This document shows positions 1 through 9,752 of a stretch of DNA of 64,000 bases, in pieces. Every line of letters begins with the position of its first letter. Within the stretch, counting starts at the first letter, position 1. The stretch comes from PNNG01 sp964577055 (GTDB lineage Bacteria; Bacteroidota; Bacteroidia; UBA7662). Below the pieces are notes generated by a model. That model did no database searches and had not been told where the DNA came from. It worked only from the letters and a program-made list of their open reading frames with translations. The DNA lies in assembly GCA_964577055.1 (NCBI GenBank), contig CAZNWC010000002.1:62001-126000 (forward strand). The letters run 5' to 3'. A program made the translations under genes and the position numbers.

Positions 1-1949
1 CCTTGTGCCAAGGGAACGCGAAAATCTTTTTCATTGTGAATGACCAATATTGGGGTATCCCAATTGCGTACGTATTTGTGAGGAGAGAAGAGCTCGTAGC
101 TTTTGGGCTGTGGTTGCTCCCATGGTTTTCCTTTCATGTCAAAATCAGTGAAGAATATTTCTTCGGTTTGACCATACATGGCTTCCAAATTGTACACGCC
201 GCAGTGGGAGATAAAGGCCTTGAAGCGTTTGTTGTGATTGCCTGCCAACCAATACACCGAATATCCGCCAAATGATGCGCCTACTGCTCCCAGGCGGTTG
301 GCATCCACATATTTTTCCTTGCTCATGGCATCAATGGCCGACAAATAGTCTTGCATGGCTTGGCCACCCCAATCACCGCTGATTTGTTCATTCCATGCTT
401 GTCCGAAACCAGGCAAGCCGCGTCGGTTGGGCGCCACCACAATATACCCCTTGCTGGCCATGAGGTAAAAATTCCATCGGCTGCTGAAAGATTGGCCAAT
501 CATACTTTGTGGGCCACCTTGGCAGTACAAAAGCGTAGGATACTTCTTGGAAGAGTCAAAATCGGGTGGATAAATGATCCAGGCTTGCATTTCTTTGCCA
601 TCGGTTGTCGCTATTTGGCGCGATTCGATCCGTGATGGCTTCAATTGTTTGTACATGGCGCCATTGACTTCGGTCAGGATTTTGACTTTTTTATTGCTCA
701 AATCGAGCAAAACCAATTCATTGGGGCGCAACATATTTTGGCGTTGCATGATGATTTGCCCGTTTTGTCCAGACGGAACATAGGCATATCCACCATGGTT
801 GTAAGACCCGCTGGTGACGGCTAATGTGGCTTGTCCCTTGAGATTTAGCTTGATGCCGTAGCTTTTGGCACCTGCTTGCAAGTCGAAGAAATACTCGTAC
901 AATTGACTTGTACCATTCACATAGGCGCCGAAAAACAAGCGGTTGCTATCTTTTCCCCAAAAGAGCGCATTGGCGCTATTATCGAAAGATGCCGTCACCT
1001 CCTGGGCTTTGCCATTAGGCCAAACCATGGTCATCACCCTGTTTTTATCGGCTTCATAACCATCGCGTTCCATGCTGAGCCAAGCCAATTTTTTACCATC
1101 GGGCGAGAAAACGGGCTCAAGATCGTAGCCAGCCATGCCTTGGGTAAGGTTTGTGGTGGTTTTTGAAGCTAAATCATAGGCGTACAGGTCACTGTTGGTA
1201 CTTGTGGCCGCCGCTGTGCCCTGTAGTTTTCTGGCTGTATATACCAAGGTTTGCCCGTTGGGTGACCAGGTGATTTGTTCACTTCCTCCAAAGGGTTGCA
1301 AGGGGGCATGGTATTTTTCGCCTGCCAACAAATCAATAGGTTGGCCATTCAATTTGCCATCTGCATAGGCTTGAATAAATACATGGCTGTAGGTACCGTC
1401 GTGGAAATGGTCCCAATGGCGGTACATCAATCCATCGAATAACTCACCTGTAGATTTGCTCAATTGCGGATACTTGTCACGCAGACTTTGGTCTAATTTT
1501 ACCCTTTTGATAAAAAAGATATGCTGCAAATCAGGACTGTAACCATATCCTTCAATACCGCCTTCAATTTGGCTAACCTGGCGATTTTCAGAGCCATCGG
1601 GTTTCATCTCCCAAAGTTGCATGCTTCCCGATGCATTGCTTAAGTACCCCAACCATTGGCCATCGGGGCGCCAGCTGTATTGACTTTCGGAATGGGGTGT
1701 GTTGGTGAGACGCGTACTTTGTCCCGAAACCAAATCAACCGTATATAAGTCGTTCTGGCCTTTGTTTTCCGACAGTTGGGTGTAACGCACGCTGTATACA
1801 GCAGAGCTTCCTTTGGGATGTAGTTTGGGTAAGCCAACTTGCCCCATTTCCCATATTTTTTCCTCGGTAAGGAGGTCTTGACCTTGTGCCAGCTGAGTAC
1901 CTAACAGCATGGCCAAACAGAGATAGCTGATTTTCATGGTCTTGCGCAT
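1..1949 (-). CDS. S9 family (prolyl oligopeptidase-type) serine peptidase, C-terminus cut by window edge
   Basis: The frame stays open from 1949 to base 3, giving about 649 residues. The N-terminus reads MRKTMKISYLCLAMLLGTQLAQG, a likely signal peptide, so the enzyme should act outside the cytoplasm. The middle carries beta-propeller-like repeats typical of the dipeptidyl/acylaminoacyl peptidase branch, which releases short peptides from peptide N-termini. The nucleophile motif GASFGG puts Ser near residue 559, and the acid residue lies in HNEKDFRVP near residue 642. The catalytic His should follow just beyond the window edge. A second ATG at 1937 is an alternative start. The gene is divergent from the sigma factor gene. 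The exact substrate cannot be told from sequence. Confidence 0.9.
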   Translation of the reverse strand, partial: MRKTMKISYLCLAMLLGTQLAQGQDLLTEEKIWEMGQVGLPKLHPKGSSAVYSVRYTQLSENKGQNDLYTVDLVSGQSTRLTNTPHSESQYSWRPDGQWLGYLSNASGSMQLWEMKPDGSENRQVSQIEGGIEGYGYSPDLQHIFFIKRVKLDQSLRDKYPQLSKSTGELFDGLMYRHWDHFHDGTYSHVFIQAYADGKLNGQPIDLLAGEKYHAPLQPFGGSEQITWSPNGQTLVYTARKLQGTAAATSTNSDLYAYDLASKTTTNLTQGMAGYDLEPVFSPDGKKLAWLSMERDGYEADKNRVMTMVWPNGKAQEVTASFDNSANALFWGKDSNRLFFGAYVNGTSQLYEYFFDLQAGAKSYGIKLNLKGQATLAVTSGSYNHGGYAYVPSGQNGQIIMQRQNMLRPNELVLLDLSNKKVKILTEVNGAMYKQLKPSRIESRQIATTDGKEMQAWIIYPPDFDSSKKYPTLLYCQGGPQSMIGQSFSSRWNFYLMASKGYIVVAPNRRGLPGFGQAWNEQISGDWGGQAMQDYLSAIDAMSKEKYVDANRLGAVGASFGGYSVYWLAGNHNKRFKAFISHCGVYNLEAMYGQTEEIFFTDFDMKGKPWEQPQPKSYELFSPHKYVRNWDTPILVIHNEKDFRVPLAQ

Positions 1950-2011
1950 TTTTTTATTTTTATTGAAGATAATTTTCGTCTTGGTGCAACCTTTGACGTA
2001 AAGCTGGCGTC

Positions 2012-2599
2012 TTGCATTCGGAACCTGACAAAAATAACCCGTTGGATCAACATTACGCACTTGTGTACAAATGTTTAAAAAACGACCGTAAAGCTCAATC
2101 TGAGCTTTACAGTTTGTTTTCGAGAAAAATGTTTGCCGTATGCATGCGATATGCGAATGATTACGATACAGCGAGTGATATTCTGCAAGATGGATTCGTG
2201 AAAGTATTTCATTCTTTGGAAAAGTTTGGTTTCGATGGGTCGGTAGAAGGCTGGATACGGCGCATCATGGCGAACACAGCCATTGATTACTTCAGAAAGG
2301 CATCAAAGCTTCACATGATGGCAGATATCGATGACGTAGACGTAGCAGACAGCAGCTCCTTGCACTTTTTGAGTCAGCTTGAGTCACAAGAAATCATCAA
2401 AGTGATGCAGTTGTTGCCTGCAGGTTACCGCACAGTGCTGAACCTATATGCCTTGGAGGATTACTCGCACAAAGAAATTGCCGGGATGTTAGGCATCAGC
2501 GAAGGCACAAGCAAATCTCAACTTGCACGGGCCAAGAGCATGTTTAAATCTCTTTTGATTAAAAAAAACATACCATATGAAGCAGCAGGAAATAATTGA
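2012..2599 (+). CDS. ECF-type RNA polymerase sigma-70 factor
   Basis: This 195-residue protein has the two ECF sigma domains. Region 2 (about residues 35-75) contains FAVCMRYANDYDTASDILQ, which binds core polymerase and the -10-like element. Region 4 (about 128-183) has a helix-turn-helix around YSHKEIAGMLGISEGTSKS. The listed start is a TTG at 2012, because an in-frame TGA at 1994 blocks any longer version and the first in-frame ATG is about 40 residues in, inside region 2. A GTG near residue 18 is the alternative. The stop overlaps the next gene by 23 bases, the usual layout of a sigma factor with its anti-sigma. The regulon is unknown, but the neighbouring barrel gene is a natural target. 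Confidence 0.92.
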   Translation: MHSEPDKNNPLDQHYALVYKCLKNDRKAQSELYSLFSRKMFAVCMRYANDYDTASDILQDGFVKVFHSLEKFGFDGSVEGWIRRIMANTAIDYFRKASKLHMMADIDDVDVADSSSLHFLSQLESQEIIKVMQLLPAGYRTVLNLYALEDYSHKEIAGMLGISEGTSKSQLARAKSMFKSLLIKKNIPYEAAGNN

Positions 2600-3341
2600 A
2601 AAAGTACTTCGTGAAAAACTCGAAGGTGCTGAGATGGAGCCGCCAGCTGCCATGTTTGAGCGTATTGCCGCTCAAATAGACAGGCCCGTTCAAGTTGCAT
2701 GGTATCGTAGACCTGCCTTGTACCGGGTAGCAGCAGCATTCACTTTGTTTGCTGTTTCTGCAGGCCTATTATTCAACAATTGGCCAGAATTAGAAGAGGG
2801 TACGCGCATGTCGCCAGGATTGGCAAGCTTCGACAGTTTGCAGCAGGAGCGCGTTGACGACCGTTTGGAGTCGCTCAAATTTGCAGCCACCCAAGCCAGC
2901 GAAGATGCAGCACGCATAGCAAGAAATAAAAATATTCAGCCCGTGCAACCTGCTAGTCCTTCGGTGCGTCTTGCCTTTGAAACCAATAAACAAATTGAAG
3001 TGCAGCCCGAAACCCAACAAGTAGAAATGCTTCAAGCCATGGAAATGCGCCCGGTAAGCGGCATTCGCACTGCAGGTGTTAAATGGCAGCCTTTGCAAAA
3101 GAAAGAAGCTTCACCGATTGAATATGGTTATGCTTCTGCAGATGAAGAAGGCTTGTTGCCAGCACTTAGTAAATCATATAGTTTGCTAAGTAATGGTGGG
3201 CTTTTTGAATTGGCTAAAGAGCGTTTCGATGATTTCAAAACCAAGGAGCACTATGTTTCTTTCCATTTGGGCTCTTTTGAAATTGGTCAAACGATCCAAC
3301 TCAGCCGCCAAGAGAACACAGAAACAATTGAAAACAAATAA
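2577..3341 (+). CDS. probable membrane anti-sigma factor
   Basis: The 254-residue product has a cytoplasmic N-terminus of about 45 residues (EIIEKVLREKLEGAEMEPP), one transmembrane helix near residues 49-66 (YRVAAAFTLFAVSAGLLF), and a long polar exterior domain with no recognisable fold. This topology and the 23-base overlap with the upstream ECF sigma gene suggest it holds that sigma factor at the inner membrane and releases it on an envelope signal. No zinc-binding HxxxCxxC motif is visible, so it is not a ZAS-type anti-sigma. The role is inferred from position and topology. It could also be an envelope protein merely co-transcribed with the sigma gene. Confidence 0.6.
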   Translation: MKQQEIIEKVLREKLEGAEMEPPAAMFERIAAQIDRPVQVAWYRRPALYRVAAAFTLFAVSAGLLFNNWPELEEGTRMSPGLASFDSLQQERVDDRLESLKFAATQASEDAARIARNKNIQPVQPASPSVRLAFETNKQIEVQPETQQVEMLQAMEMRPVSGIRTAGVKWQPLQKKEASPIEYGYASADEEGLLPALSKSYSLLSNGGLFELAKERFDDFKTKEHYVSFHLGSFEIGQTIQLSRQENTETIENK

Positions 3342-3359
3342 AACAACCCCTTAACTACA

Positions 3360-4289
3360 ATGAAACACCTCCTGTCTGTTTTGGTCGTACTAGGTATGGC
3401 CCTGACTACCACCCATGCACAAACAGCTCCTGAAGCACCGGCTCCACCTCAGCCTGAAAAGAAGAAAATGATTATCAAATACCAAGATGGCAAATGGGAT
3501 ACCACTTATGTAGATGCCAAAAAGCCAAATCCAGGCAACGAAATCAAAGCGGAAGTAGAGGAAGAAATTGAAGCGGCCATGGAAGACTTTCAATCGGAAA
3601 TGAAAGAGCTCAAAAAAGAACTGAAAGGAGTAAAGCCGAAGAAGAAAAAAGTAGAAAAGAACTTGTTCTTGGTCGACATTGGATCGAATGGTTTCATGCA
3701 AAATGGCGCTTTTGATCTCACAGGTTCAAATGCACCATTGCGTACCGAAAACGGATTGAACAAGTCAATAGGATGGGGCTTCACATTTGCCCGTACCGAA
3801 AACCTCATTGTGCAAAAAGTACGCTTGCAATATGGAATGGGCTTCGAGTTCAACAACTACCGATTGCGTGATGACAGCATCTTGCGCATGAACCGCGACA
3901 CAGTGTTTTTTGCTGCTCCAGCCAACGCAGGTTTAACGCGCAATACCATGCACATCAACTGGATCAATTTCCCTGTGATGTTGCACTTCACCACAAATCC
4001 CTACCGTCCAAGCCGCGCATTTAACCTGGCAGTAGGAGCAGAGCTAGGCCTGCGCATCGGTAACTTGCGTACAACACAACGTTATGATCTTGGCAACGAT
4101 ATCTTCCAAGAAGTGAATACCAACGGCCCGCAAAACACCATGCCATGGAAGGCCAGTTTGGTAGCCCGCGCAGGCTATGGCGATGTAGATGTATTTGTTC
4201 GTTATGGTATCACTGAAATGTTTCGCCAAAACGCACCGAACAATCCGAGTCTGAATCCGGTAATGGCCGGCGTATCATTCCGCCTCTGA
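3360..4289 (+). CDS. outer-membrane beta-barrel (porin-like) protein
   Basis: The 309-residue product begins with a clear signal peptide (MKHLLSVLVVLGMALTTTHA). A Pro-rich stretch follows, then a highly charged Lys/Glu helix-like linker (about residues 65-100). The rest (about 103-309) has alternating polar and aromatic strands ending in VMAGVSFRL, a typical barrel terminus. It resembles the small Bacteroidota 'outer membrane beta-barrel' family. The gene follows the anti-sigma gene by 18 bases and ends at a strong terminator, so sigma, anti-sigma and barrel probably form one transcript. Barrel function (pore, adhesin or stress sensor) cannot be told. Confidence 0.72.
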   Translation: MKHLLSVLVVLGMALTTTHAQTAPEAPAPPQPEKKKMIIKYQDGKWDTTYVDAKKPNPGNEIKAEVEEEIEAAMEDFQSEMKELKKELKGVKPKKKKVEKNLFLVDIGSNGFMQNGAFDLTGSNAPLRTENGLNKSIGWGFTFARTENLIVQKVRLQYGMGFEFNNYRLRDDSILRMNRDTVFFAAPANAGLTRNTMHINWINFPVMLHFTTNPYRPSRAFNLAVGAELGLRIGNLRTTQRYDLGNDIFQEVNTNGPQNTMPWKASLVARAGYGDVDVFVRYGITEMFRQNAPNNPSLNPVMAGVSFRL

Positions 4290-4314
4290 TGATGCTTCCA
4301 CACTAATCCCTGTA

Positions 4315-4346
4315 AACGGTTGCTTACCCTGGCAGCCGTTTTTTTT
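4315..4346 (+). terminator. Rho-independent terminator after the sigma/anti-sigma/barrel operon
   Basis: The arms AACGGTTGC (4315-4323) and GCAGCCGTT (4332-4340) pair over nine positions with one G-U, around an eight-base loop. A run of eight T follows (4339-4346). It lies 26 bases after the barrel gene stop and touches the stop codon of the broken kinase gene on the other strand. Confidence 0.85.
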
Positions 4347-6801
4347 ATGCCAATGCACCAATCATGGCTTTCTTCAATTGTGCAGGGGTGTAAGGCTTGA
4401 TGACGATGGTATGCATGCCCGACTGCTCAATTTGTTGCCAGGTTTCCTCATATGTATCGGCTGTAAATGCCAATACAGGACATTTCAAGCCCACCTTTTG
4501 CAGGCCTTCAAAAGTTTCAAACCCATTCATTTCGGGCATGTGAATGTCTAATAAAACAATGTCGAATGAAGTGTTTTGACCAAAAGCTTCAATGGCCTCT
4601 TTTCCACTGCGTGCGAGTGTGTAGTTTACTTCCCAACGCTTGAGTAATTGCGCAGCGAGTGCAGGTTTAGATTATTATCATCGACTACCAAAGCACTTTT
4701 GTTCGGCAAAATTTTGTCGCTTTCTTCCACCACCAAATGGGCCATGCTTTCTTGGGAAGGGGCTGGTTTTACAAGGATTTCTATCCAAAACGTAGCCCCC
4801 TTGCCAATACCACTTTCAACGCCGATGGTTCCGCCCTGCAATTCCACCAGTTTTTTGCTGATGGCGAGACCCAGTCCCGTGCCGCCAAATTTGCGTGAAA
4901 TGTCCTCTTCGGCTTGGCTAAATCGATTAAATATGCTCTTTTGTTTGTCGGGAGAAATGCCAATGCCTGTGTCAGAAACGGCAATGAAAAGCGAACAAGG
5001 GCCATTGTTCTGGTGTTTCTGGCATTTGACTTCGATTTTTACTTGTCCCTTGCTGGTGAACTTAATAGCATTTGATCCGAGATTTAATAGTATTTGATTC
5101 AAACGAAATTGATCACCAATGATGTAAGCAGGTGTATCAGGGTCGATTTCCAAGATAATTTCAATCGGCTTTTCAACAGCCAATCCCTTGAGCGTTTCTG
5201 TCAATTGCTCCATCAAGGCTGGTAAATTGAAACTTTTTTCTTCAAAGCTGATTTTGCCCGCTTCTATTTTGCTGAAGTCAAGCAAGTCGTTGATGATATG
5301 CAAGAGACTGTTGGCAGAGTGCTGCACAGTGGCCAGGATGCGCTTGCGGTCCTGTTCGTTTTGCTCGTGATTCACAATGTCTATCAGCCCTAAAATGGCA
5401 TTCAATGGTGTCCTGATTTCGTGGCTGACATTTGATAAGAAGGCCGATTTGGCTTTGTTGGCACTTTCAGCTTGGTTTTTTGCGTTCTCTAATTTGTTGT
5501 TGAGCGCATTCAGCTCATCGTTTTTTTCGCTGAGTTGAAATTGTTTTTTGCGCAAAACTTTGTTCAAATTTCGGATGCGGAGGTATCCCCAGCTTGCCAA
5601 AAAAGAAACACCCAATATGGTCAAAAAGGCCAGCAAATACAGGTGCTGTGTGGTTTGAGTGTGTGCTAATTTGAGATTGGCCTGTTCAAGTTTCTCATCT
5701 GCCTGGTCCAAGTCATATTTAAGTTGCACATTGGCCAAAGCCAATTCTGTATCCTGGTTTTTAATACTGTCGGCCAGCGAATGGTACTGTTTACAGGTAA
5801 AGAAAGCTTTTGCTGTATCTCCTAATTTAAATAAGCCTGATGTAGCTTCAAAAGCATGTCGGATTGCAGCTTTTGAGCACCTAAATCTAAGGCCAGTTGA
5901 TATGCCGAGTCGGCGTACAATTTTGCAAGCTTTGGTCTATTAAGGCTGTCAAATATTTCGGCCTTGTTGCCAAAGGCAATAACCATTCCATATTTATCGC
6001 CGCTGATAAGCTTGTAAGCAATGGAGCTATCAACCATGGCCAAAGCCTTTTGGTAGGCACCTAATTTCAAGTGACCCGTAGCCACATTGTTGAATGACGC
6101 CCCAATTTCATACGCATTACCATCTTTCACATCAAAAGCCAATACCTTTTCAAATACGGCCAGCACTTCGGCATAGCGCTCTTGACTGTGTAAATTCATG
6201 CCGATATTCGACTGCGTGGTGACCAGCATGTAAGGATCGTCGAAAACTGAGGACAGTTCTAGTGCTTGGTTAAAGTACTTTTTTGGGTTAGCTTTTCTTG
6301 ATCGTTGTAAAGAATGCCGAGGTTATTCAGCGAAATAATCGACCCTGCCGTGTCTTTGGCAGCTTCGAAATATTGGATGGCCTTGAGATGCGATGCCAAT
6401 GCTTTGGTATAATCAGCCAAGTTTTTATGGCAAATGCCCTTGATGTTGTAAGCAGCACCCAGCCGGTCAAGTTCACGTTTGGGGTCGAAATGCGCAATGG
6501 CCTGCCCCATGTACAAAATGGCTGAGTCGTACTGGTGTTGTTGGTGATGCGCATGGCCAATGTAATAGCTGGCTTTTGCGATGCCCACTTTGTACGGAAT
6601 AGATTTGGAAGCGGCAAGGGCAATTTGGCCTAACTGTAAAATGCTATCGGGCTTTTCATACTGCCATTGGTAGCACTTTTCCAGCATTCGATTGATTTGT
6701 GCTGTATCTGGCTGCGCATGGCCGTGGAGGCTTGCACACAGGAGCAGGCAACATATCAATCGAATTGGTTTATTGTTTTCAGACAAGTTGCTAAAATACA
6801 A
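4345..6801 (-). pseudogene. TPR-containing hybrid sensor histidine kinase with three -1 frameshifts
   Basis: Read through, this is one gene of about 819 residues: signal peptide (ending LHGHAQ), several TPR repeats, a transmembrane helix (LLAFLTILGVSFLASWGYL), HisKA with NVSHEIRTPLNAI, HATPase with NLGSNAIKFT, DTGIGI and GGTGLGLAI, then a receiver domain with LVVDDNN and LLDIHMPE. It is split into four frame segments: 6801 to about 6295, then to 5830, then to 4665, then to 4345. Each break is repaired by adding one base to a short homopolymer: an A run opposite 6293-6296, a T run opposite 5829-5831, and a C pair opposite 4664-4665. All catalytic residues survive, so decay is recent, or these are sequence errors. 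Its start overlaps the leuS stop by 11 bases, so it probably depends on leuS transcription. Confidence 0.85.
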
Positions 6802-9727
6802 GGTTTATGATTCGACCGGGCACGACAATGATTTTTTTCAGCTGACGTGTCGATAAAAATTGCTTCATTTTTTCATCTTCCATGGCCAGCTTTTCAAGTT
6901 CTTCCTTGCTGCCCTGTTTGGGCAAGGTGATGTTGAAGCGCATTTTGCCGTTTTCCTGCACTGGATAATCGAAGGTGTCGTCTACCAAATAACGCTCTTC
7001 GTAGGTAGGGAAGGAGGCCAGGTGCACCGAACCTTCACCCCCCAGCAATTGCCAGCAACTCTCGGTAAGGTGGGGTGCAAATGGCGCTAACAAACGGGTT
7101 AGCGGTTCAAGTATGGCTTTTTTGCGGCATTTGAGCGTTTGCAACTCGTTGACACAAATCATGAAAGCACTTACACTGGTGTTGAACGAAAAACGTTCAA
7201 TGTCGTCGGTGATTTTTTTGATGGTGCGGTGCATCAGCTTGAGCTCGGCTTCGGTAGGGGCATCGTTGCTGATGGCTACTTCGCCTGCCTCTTGGAACAA
7301 ACGCCAGAACTTCTGCAAAAAGCGGTAAACGCCTTCAATACCCTTGGTATCCCAGGGTTTGCTGTCTTCGAGCGGACCCAAAAACATCTCGTACATCCGC
7401 AGCGTATCGGCTCCGTACTGGGCGATGATGTCATCGGGGTTGACGACATTGCGCTTTGACTTCGACATTTTTTCGACTTCGGGATAGGTGTAAAAGCTCA
7501 AAGGCTCAGTTAACTCCTCCCCATGAAATGAATAACTTTTTCCCTGATAAATAAAACCGCCCTTGCAAACAAAGATGGCATTGGCAAAGTCTTCTGTATC
7601 AAATCCAGAATCAATAAGGGCTTGTACGTCTAACTTATGGTTGTCGACATGTGAAATGTCAACAGATCTACTCACAAATTCTGCAATGTTGCTTAGTTTT
7701 AAATCAGCTGAAAAGTAAATCCTCCTATAATTTTCCGGAAAATTAGGCGCTCCAGAAATTAAGTTATCGGTATCATCTAAATCTGAAGCAAAGAGTGAAA
7801 AGCTCTCTTTTGGATGGTTAAGGACGGGTGATACTTTGATGTAAGCAGACACCCCCTGAATCATTCCCTGGTTCACCAGCTTCTTAAAGGGCTCGCGGAA
7901 GCCAATAAAACCTCGGTCGGCCATAAAATGCGTCCAAAAGCGGGCATAAAGCAGGTGCCCGGTGGCATGTTCCGAGCCGCCCATGTACAGGTCTACTTGA
8001 TTCCAATAATCGGTGGCAGCACGATCGGCAAAGGCATCTTTGTTTTGCGGGTCCATGTAGCGCAAAAAGTACCAGCTTGAGCCAGCCCAACCGGGCATGG
8101 TGGTGGTTTCGAGCGGATGTCCTTGATACGTCCAATTTTCAGCTCGGGCCAAAGGCGGCTCTCCGTCTTCGGTAGGTAGGTATTTGTCAACCGCAGGCAG
8201 GGTGATTTGGTCGATGTCTTCGAAAGGAACGGCTTTGGCCACACCGTTTTCGAAATAGATGGGTACGGGTTCGCCCCAATACCGCTGGCGGCTGAAAATG
8301 GCGTCGCGCAGGCGGAATTGTATTTTGCCTTTGCCCATGCCTTTGGCCTCGAGGGCTGCAATGGCCTTGCCAATCGCCTCGCGCGCTACAACGCCATTGA
8401 GGAAATCGCTGTTGATCATGCGGGCGTCTTTCGACGGATTGGCCGCTTCTTCGATATTGCTGCCTTCTACCACGTCAACGATGGGCAAGCCGAAATGACG
8501 GGCAAAACGCCAGTCGCGCTCGTCGCCGCCCGGAACGGCCATCACTGCACCGGTGCCGTATCCGGCCAACACGTAATCGGCAATCCACACAGGAACAGGC
8601 GCTCCGGTGAATGGATGGGCAACGTAAGCGCCGGTGAAAGCACCGCTCACACTTTTCACGTCGGCCATGCGCTCGCGTTCAGAGCGGTTTTTGGCTTTGG
8701 TTACGTAGGCATCCACTTCGGCTTTTTGGGCAGGAGTGGTGATTTGGTTAACCAATTCGTGCTCTGGCGCCAAAACCATAAAGGTGACACCGAAAATGGT
8801 ATCGGGACGTGTGGTGAATACTTCTATTTTTTCAGGATGACCTTGCAGCTGGAAGAAAACGGATGCACCTTCGGAGCGACCAATCCAATTGCGCTGCTGT
8901 TCCTTGATGGCTTCCGACCAATCGATTTCGTTCAAGCCATCCAACAATCGTTGGGCATAAGCGGTGATCCGCATCATCCACTGCTTCATCATGCGGATTT
9001 CAACCGGGTGGCCACCACGTTCCGAAAGGCCATCTTTCACCTCGTCGTTGGCCAATACGGTGCCCAAAGCGGGACACCAATTTACACGGGCTTCGGCCAG
9101 GTAGGCCAGGCGATAGTGCATCAACAGGTCGGCACGCTGTTTTTCACCCATGCTTTGCCATTCGGTGGCTGAAAAAACAGGTGTTTCATCTGCGCAAACG
9201 GCATTTACATCTTTGTTTCCAGTTTTTTCGAAGATGGCAATGAGGTCGACAATAGGGCGGGCACTGTCGATGCTTTTGTCATACCAGCTTTCAAATAGCT
9301 GCAAGAAAATCCATTGGGTCCAGCGGTAATAGGCTGGGTCGCAGGTTTGTACCTCGCGTTCCCAGTCGTAGCTGAAGCCAATTTTATCGAGTTGCTCCTT
9401 GTAGCGTTTGATATTGGTTTCTGTAGTCACGGCCGGATGTTGTCCGGTTTGGATGGCGTATTGCTCTGCTGGCAACCCAAAGGCGTCGAAGCCCATGGGG
9501 TGGAGCACATTGTAGCCTTGCATACGCTTGTAGCGGCTTACGATATCGCTGGCAATATAGCCAAGGGGGTGACCTACGTGCAAACCTGCTCCCGAGGGGT
9601 AGGGGAACATGTCGAGCACATAATATTTGGGTTTTGTATCGTGGATGCTACCGGTACGGTAAATGGCTTGTTTGCGCCAAAAGGCCTGCCAATGAGCTTC
9701 TTGTTGAGCAAAGGAATATTCTGACAT
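6791..9727 (-). CDS. leuS: leucyl-tRNA synthetase
   Basis: The enzyme charges tRNA-Leu with leucine in the cytosol. The class I signatures are clear: HVGH at residues 50-53 and KMSKS at 753-757. The CP1 editing domain lies between them, with the threonine-rich TTRPDTIFGVT peptide and the GTGAVMAVPGGDERD loop. At 978 residues it is longer than E. coli LeuRS (about 860). The excess lies partly in an N-terminal insert around residues 150-200 and partly in about 125 residues between VNQGMIQG and KMSKS (7472-7850). That second stretch looks AT-richer than its flanks. A perfect TAnnTTTG promoter box lies 17 bases before the ATG. Confidence 0.98.
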   Translation of the reverse strand: MSEYSFAQQEAHWQAFWRKQAIYRTGSIHDTKPKYYVLDMFPYPSGAGLHVGHPLGYIASDIVSRYKRMQGYNVLHPMGFDAFGLPAEQYAIQTGQHPAVTTETNIKRYKEQLDKIGFSYDWEREVQTCDPAYYRWTQWIFLQLFESWYDKSIDSARPIVDLIAIFEKTGNKDVNAVCADETPVFSATEWQSMGEKQRADLLMHYRLAYLAEARVNWCPALGTVLANDEVKDGLSERGGHPVEIRMMKQWMMRITAYAQRLLDGLNEIDWSEAIKEQQRNWIGRSEGASVFFQLQGHPEKIEVFTTRPDTIFGVTFMVLAPEHELVNQITTPAQKAEVDAYVTKAKNRSERERMADVKSVSGAFTGAYVAHPFTGAPVPVWIADYVLAGYGTGAVMAVPGGDERDWRFARHFGLPIVDVVEGSNIEEAANPSKDARMINSDFLNGVVAREAIGKAIAALEAKGMGKGKIQFRLRDAIFSRQRYWGEPVPIYFENGVAKAVPFEDIDQITLPAVDKYLPTEDGEPPLARAENWTYQGHPLETTTMPGWAGSSWYFLRYMDPQNKDAFADRAATDYWNQVDLYMGGSEHATGHLLYARFWTHFMADRGFIGFREPFKKLVNQGMIQGVSAYIKVSPVLNHPKESFSLFASDLDDTDNLISGAPNFPENYRRIYFSADLKLSNIAEFVSRSVDISHVDNHKLDVQALIDSGFDTEDFANAIFVCKGGFIYQGKSYSFHGEELTEPLSFYTYPEVEKMSKSKRNVVNPDDIIAQYGADTLRMYEMFLGPLEDSKPWDTKGIEGVYRFLQKFWRLFQEAGEVAISNDAPTEAELKLMHRTIKKITDDIERFSFNTSVSAFMICVNELQTLKCRKKAILEPLTRLLAPFAPHLTESCWQLLGGEGSVHLASFPTYEERYLVDDTFDYPVQENGKMRFNITLPKQGSKEELEKLAMEDEKMKQFLSTRQLKKIIVVPGRIINLVF
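7728..7745. repeat. 18-bp perfect palindrome inside the leuS insertion
   Basis: The sequence TAATTTTCCGGAAAATTA is its own reverse complement over all 18 positions. It lies in the AT-rich insertion of leuS, within coding sequence. It may be chance, or a relic of how the segment arose. Confidence 0.9.
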
Positions 9728-9744
9728 GGGGAAAATCTGAACAG

Positions 9745-9752
9745 CAAAAATA
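9745..9752 (-). promoter_or_regulatory. -7 promoter box of leuS
   Basis: On the minus strand the bases read TATTTTTG, a full match to the Bacteroidota -7 consensus TAnnTTTG, 17 bases before the leuS ATG. I see no clear TTG at the usual -33 distance, so the call rests on the -7 box and position. Confidence 0.6.

Noticed and set aside
8207..9172. 321-residue open frame on the plus strand
   Set aside because: It is antisense to leuS, which is well conserved here; the translation has no recognisable domain and is a shadow frame.
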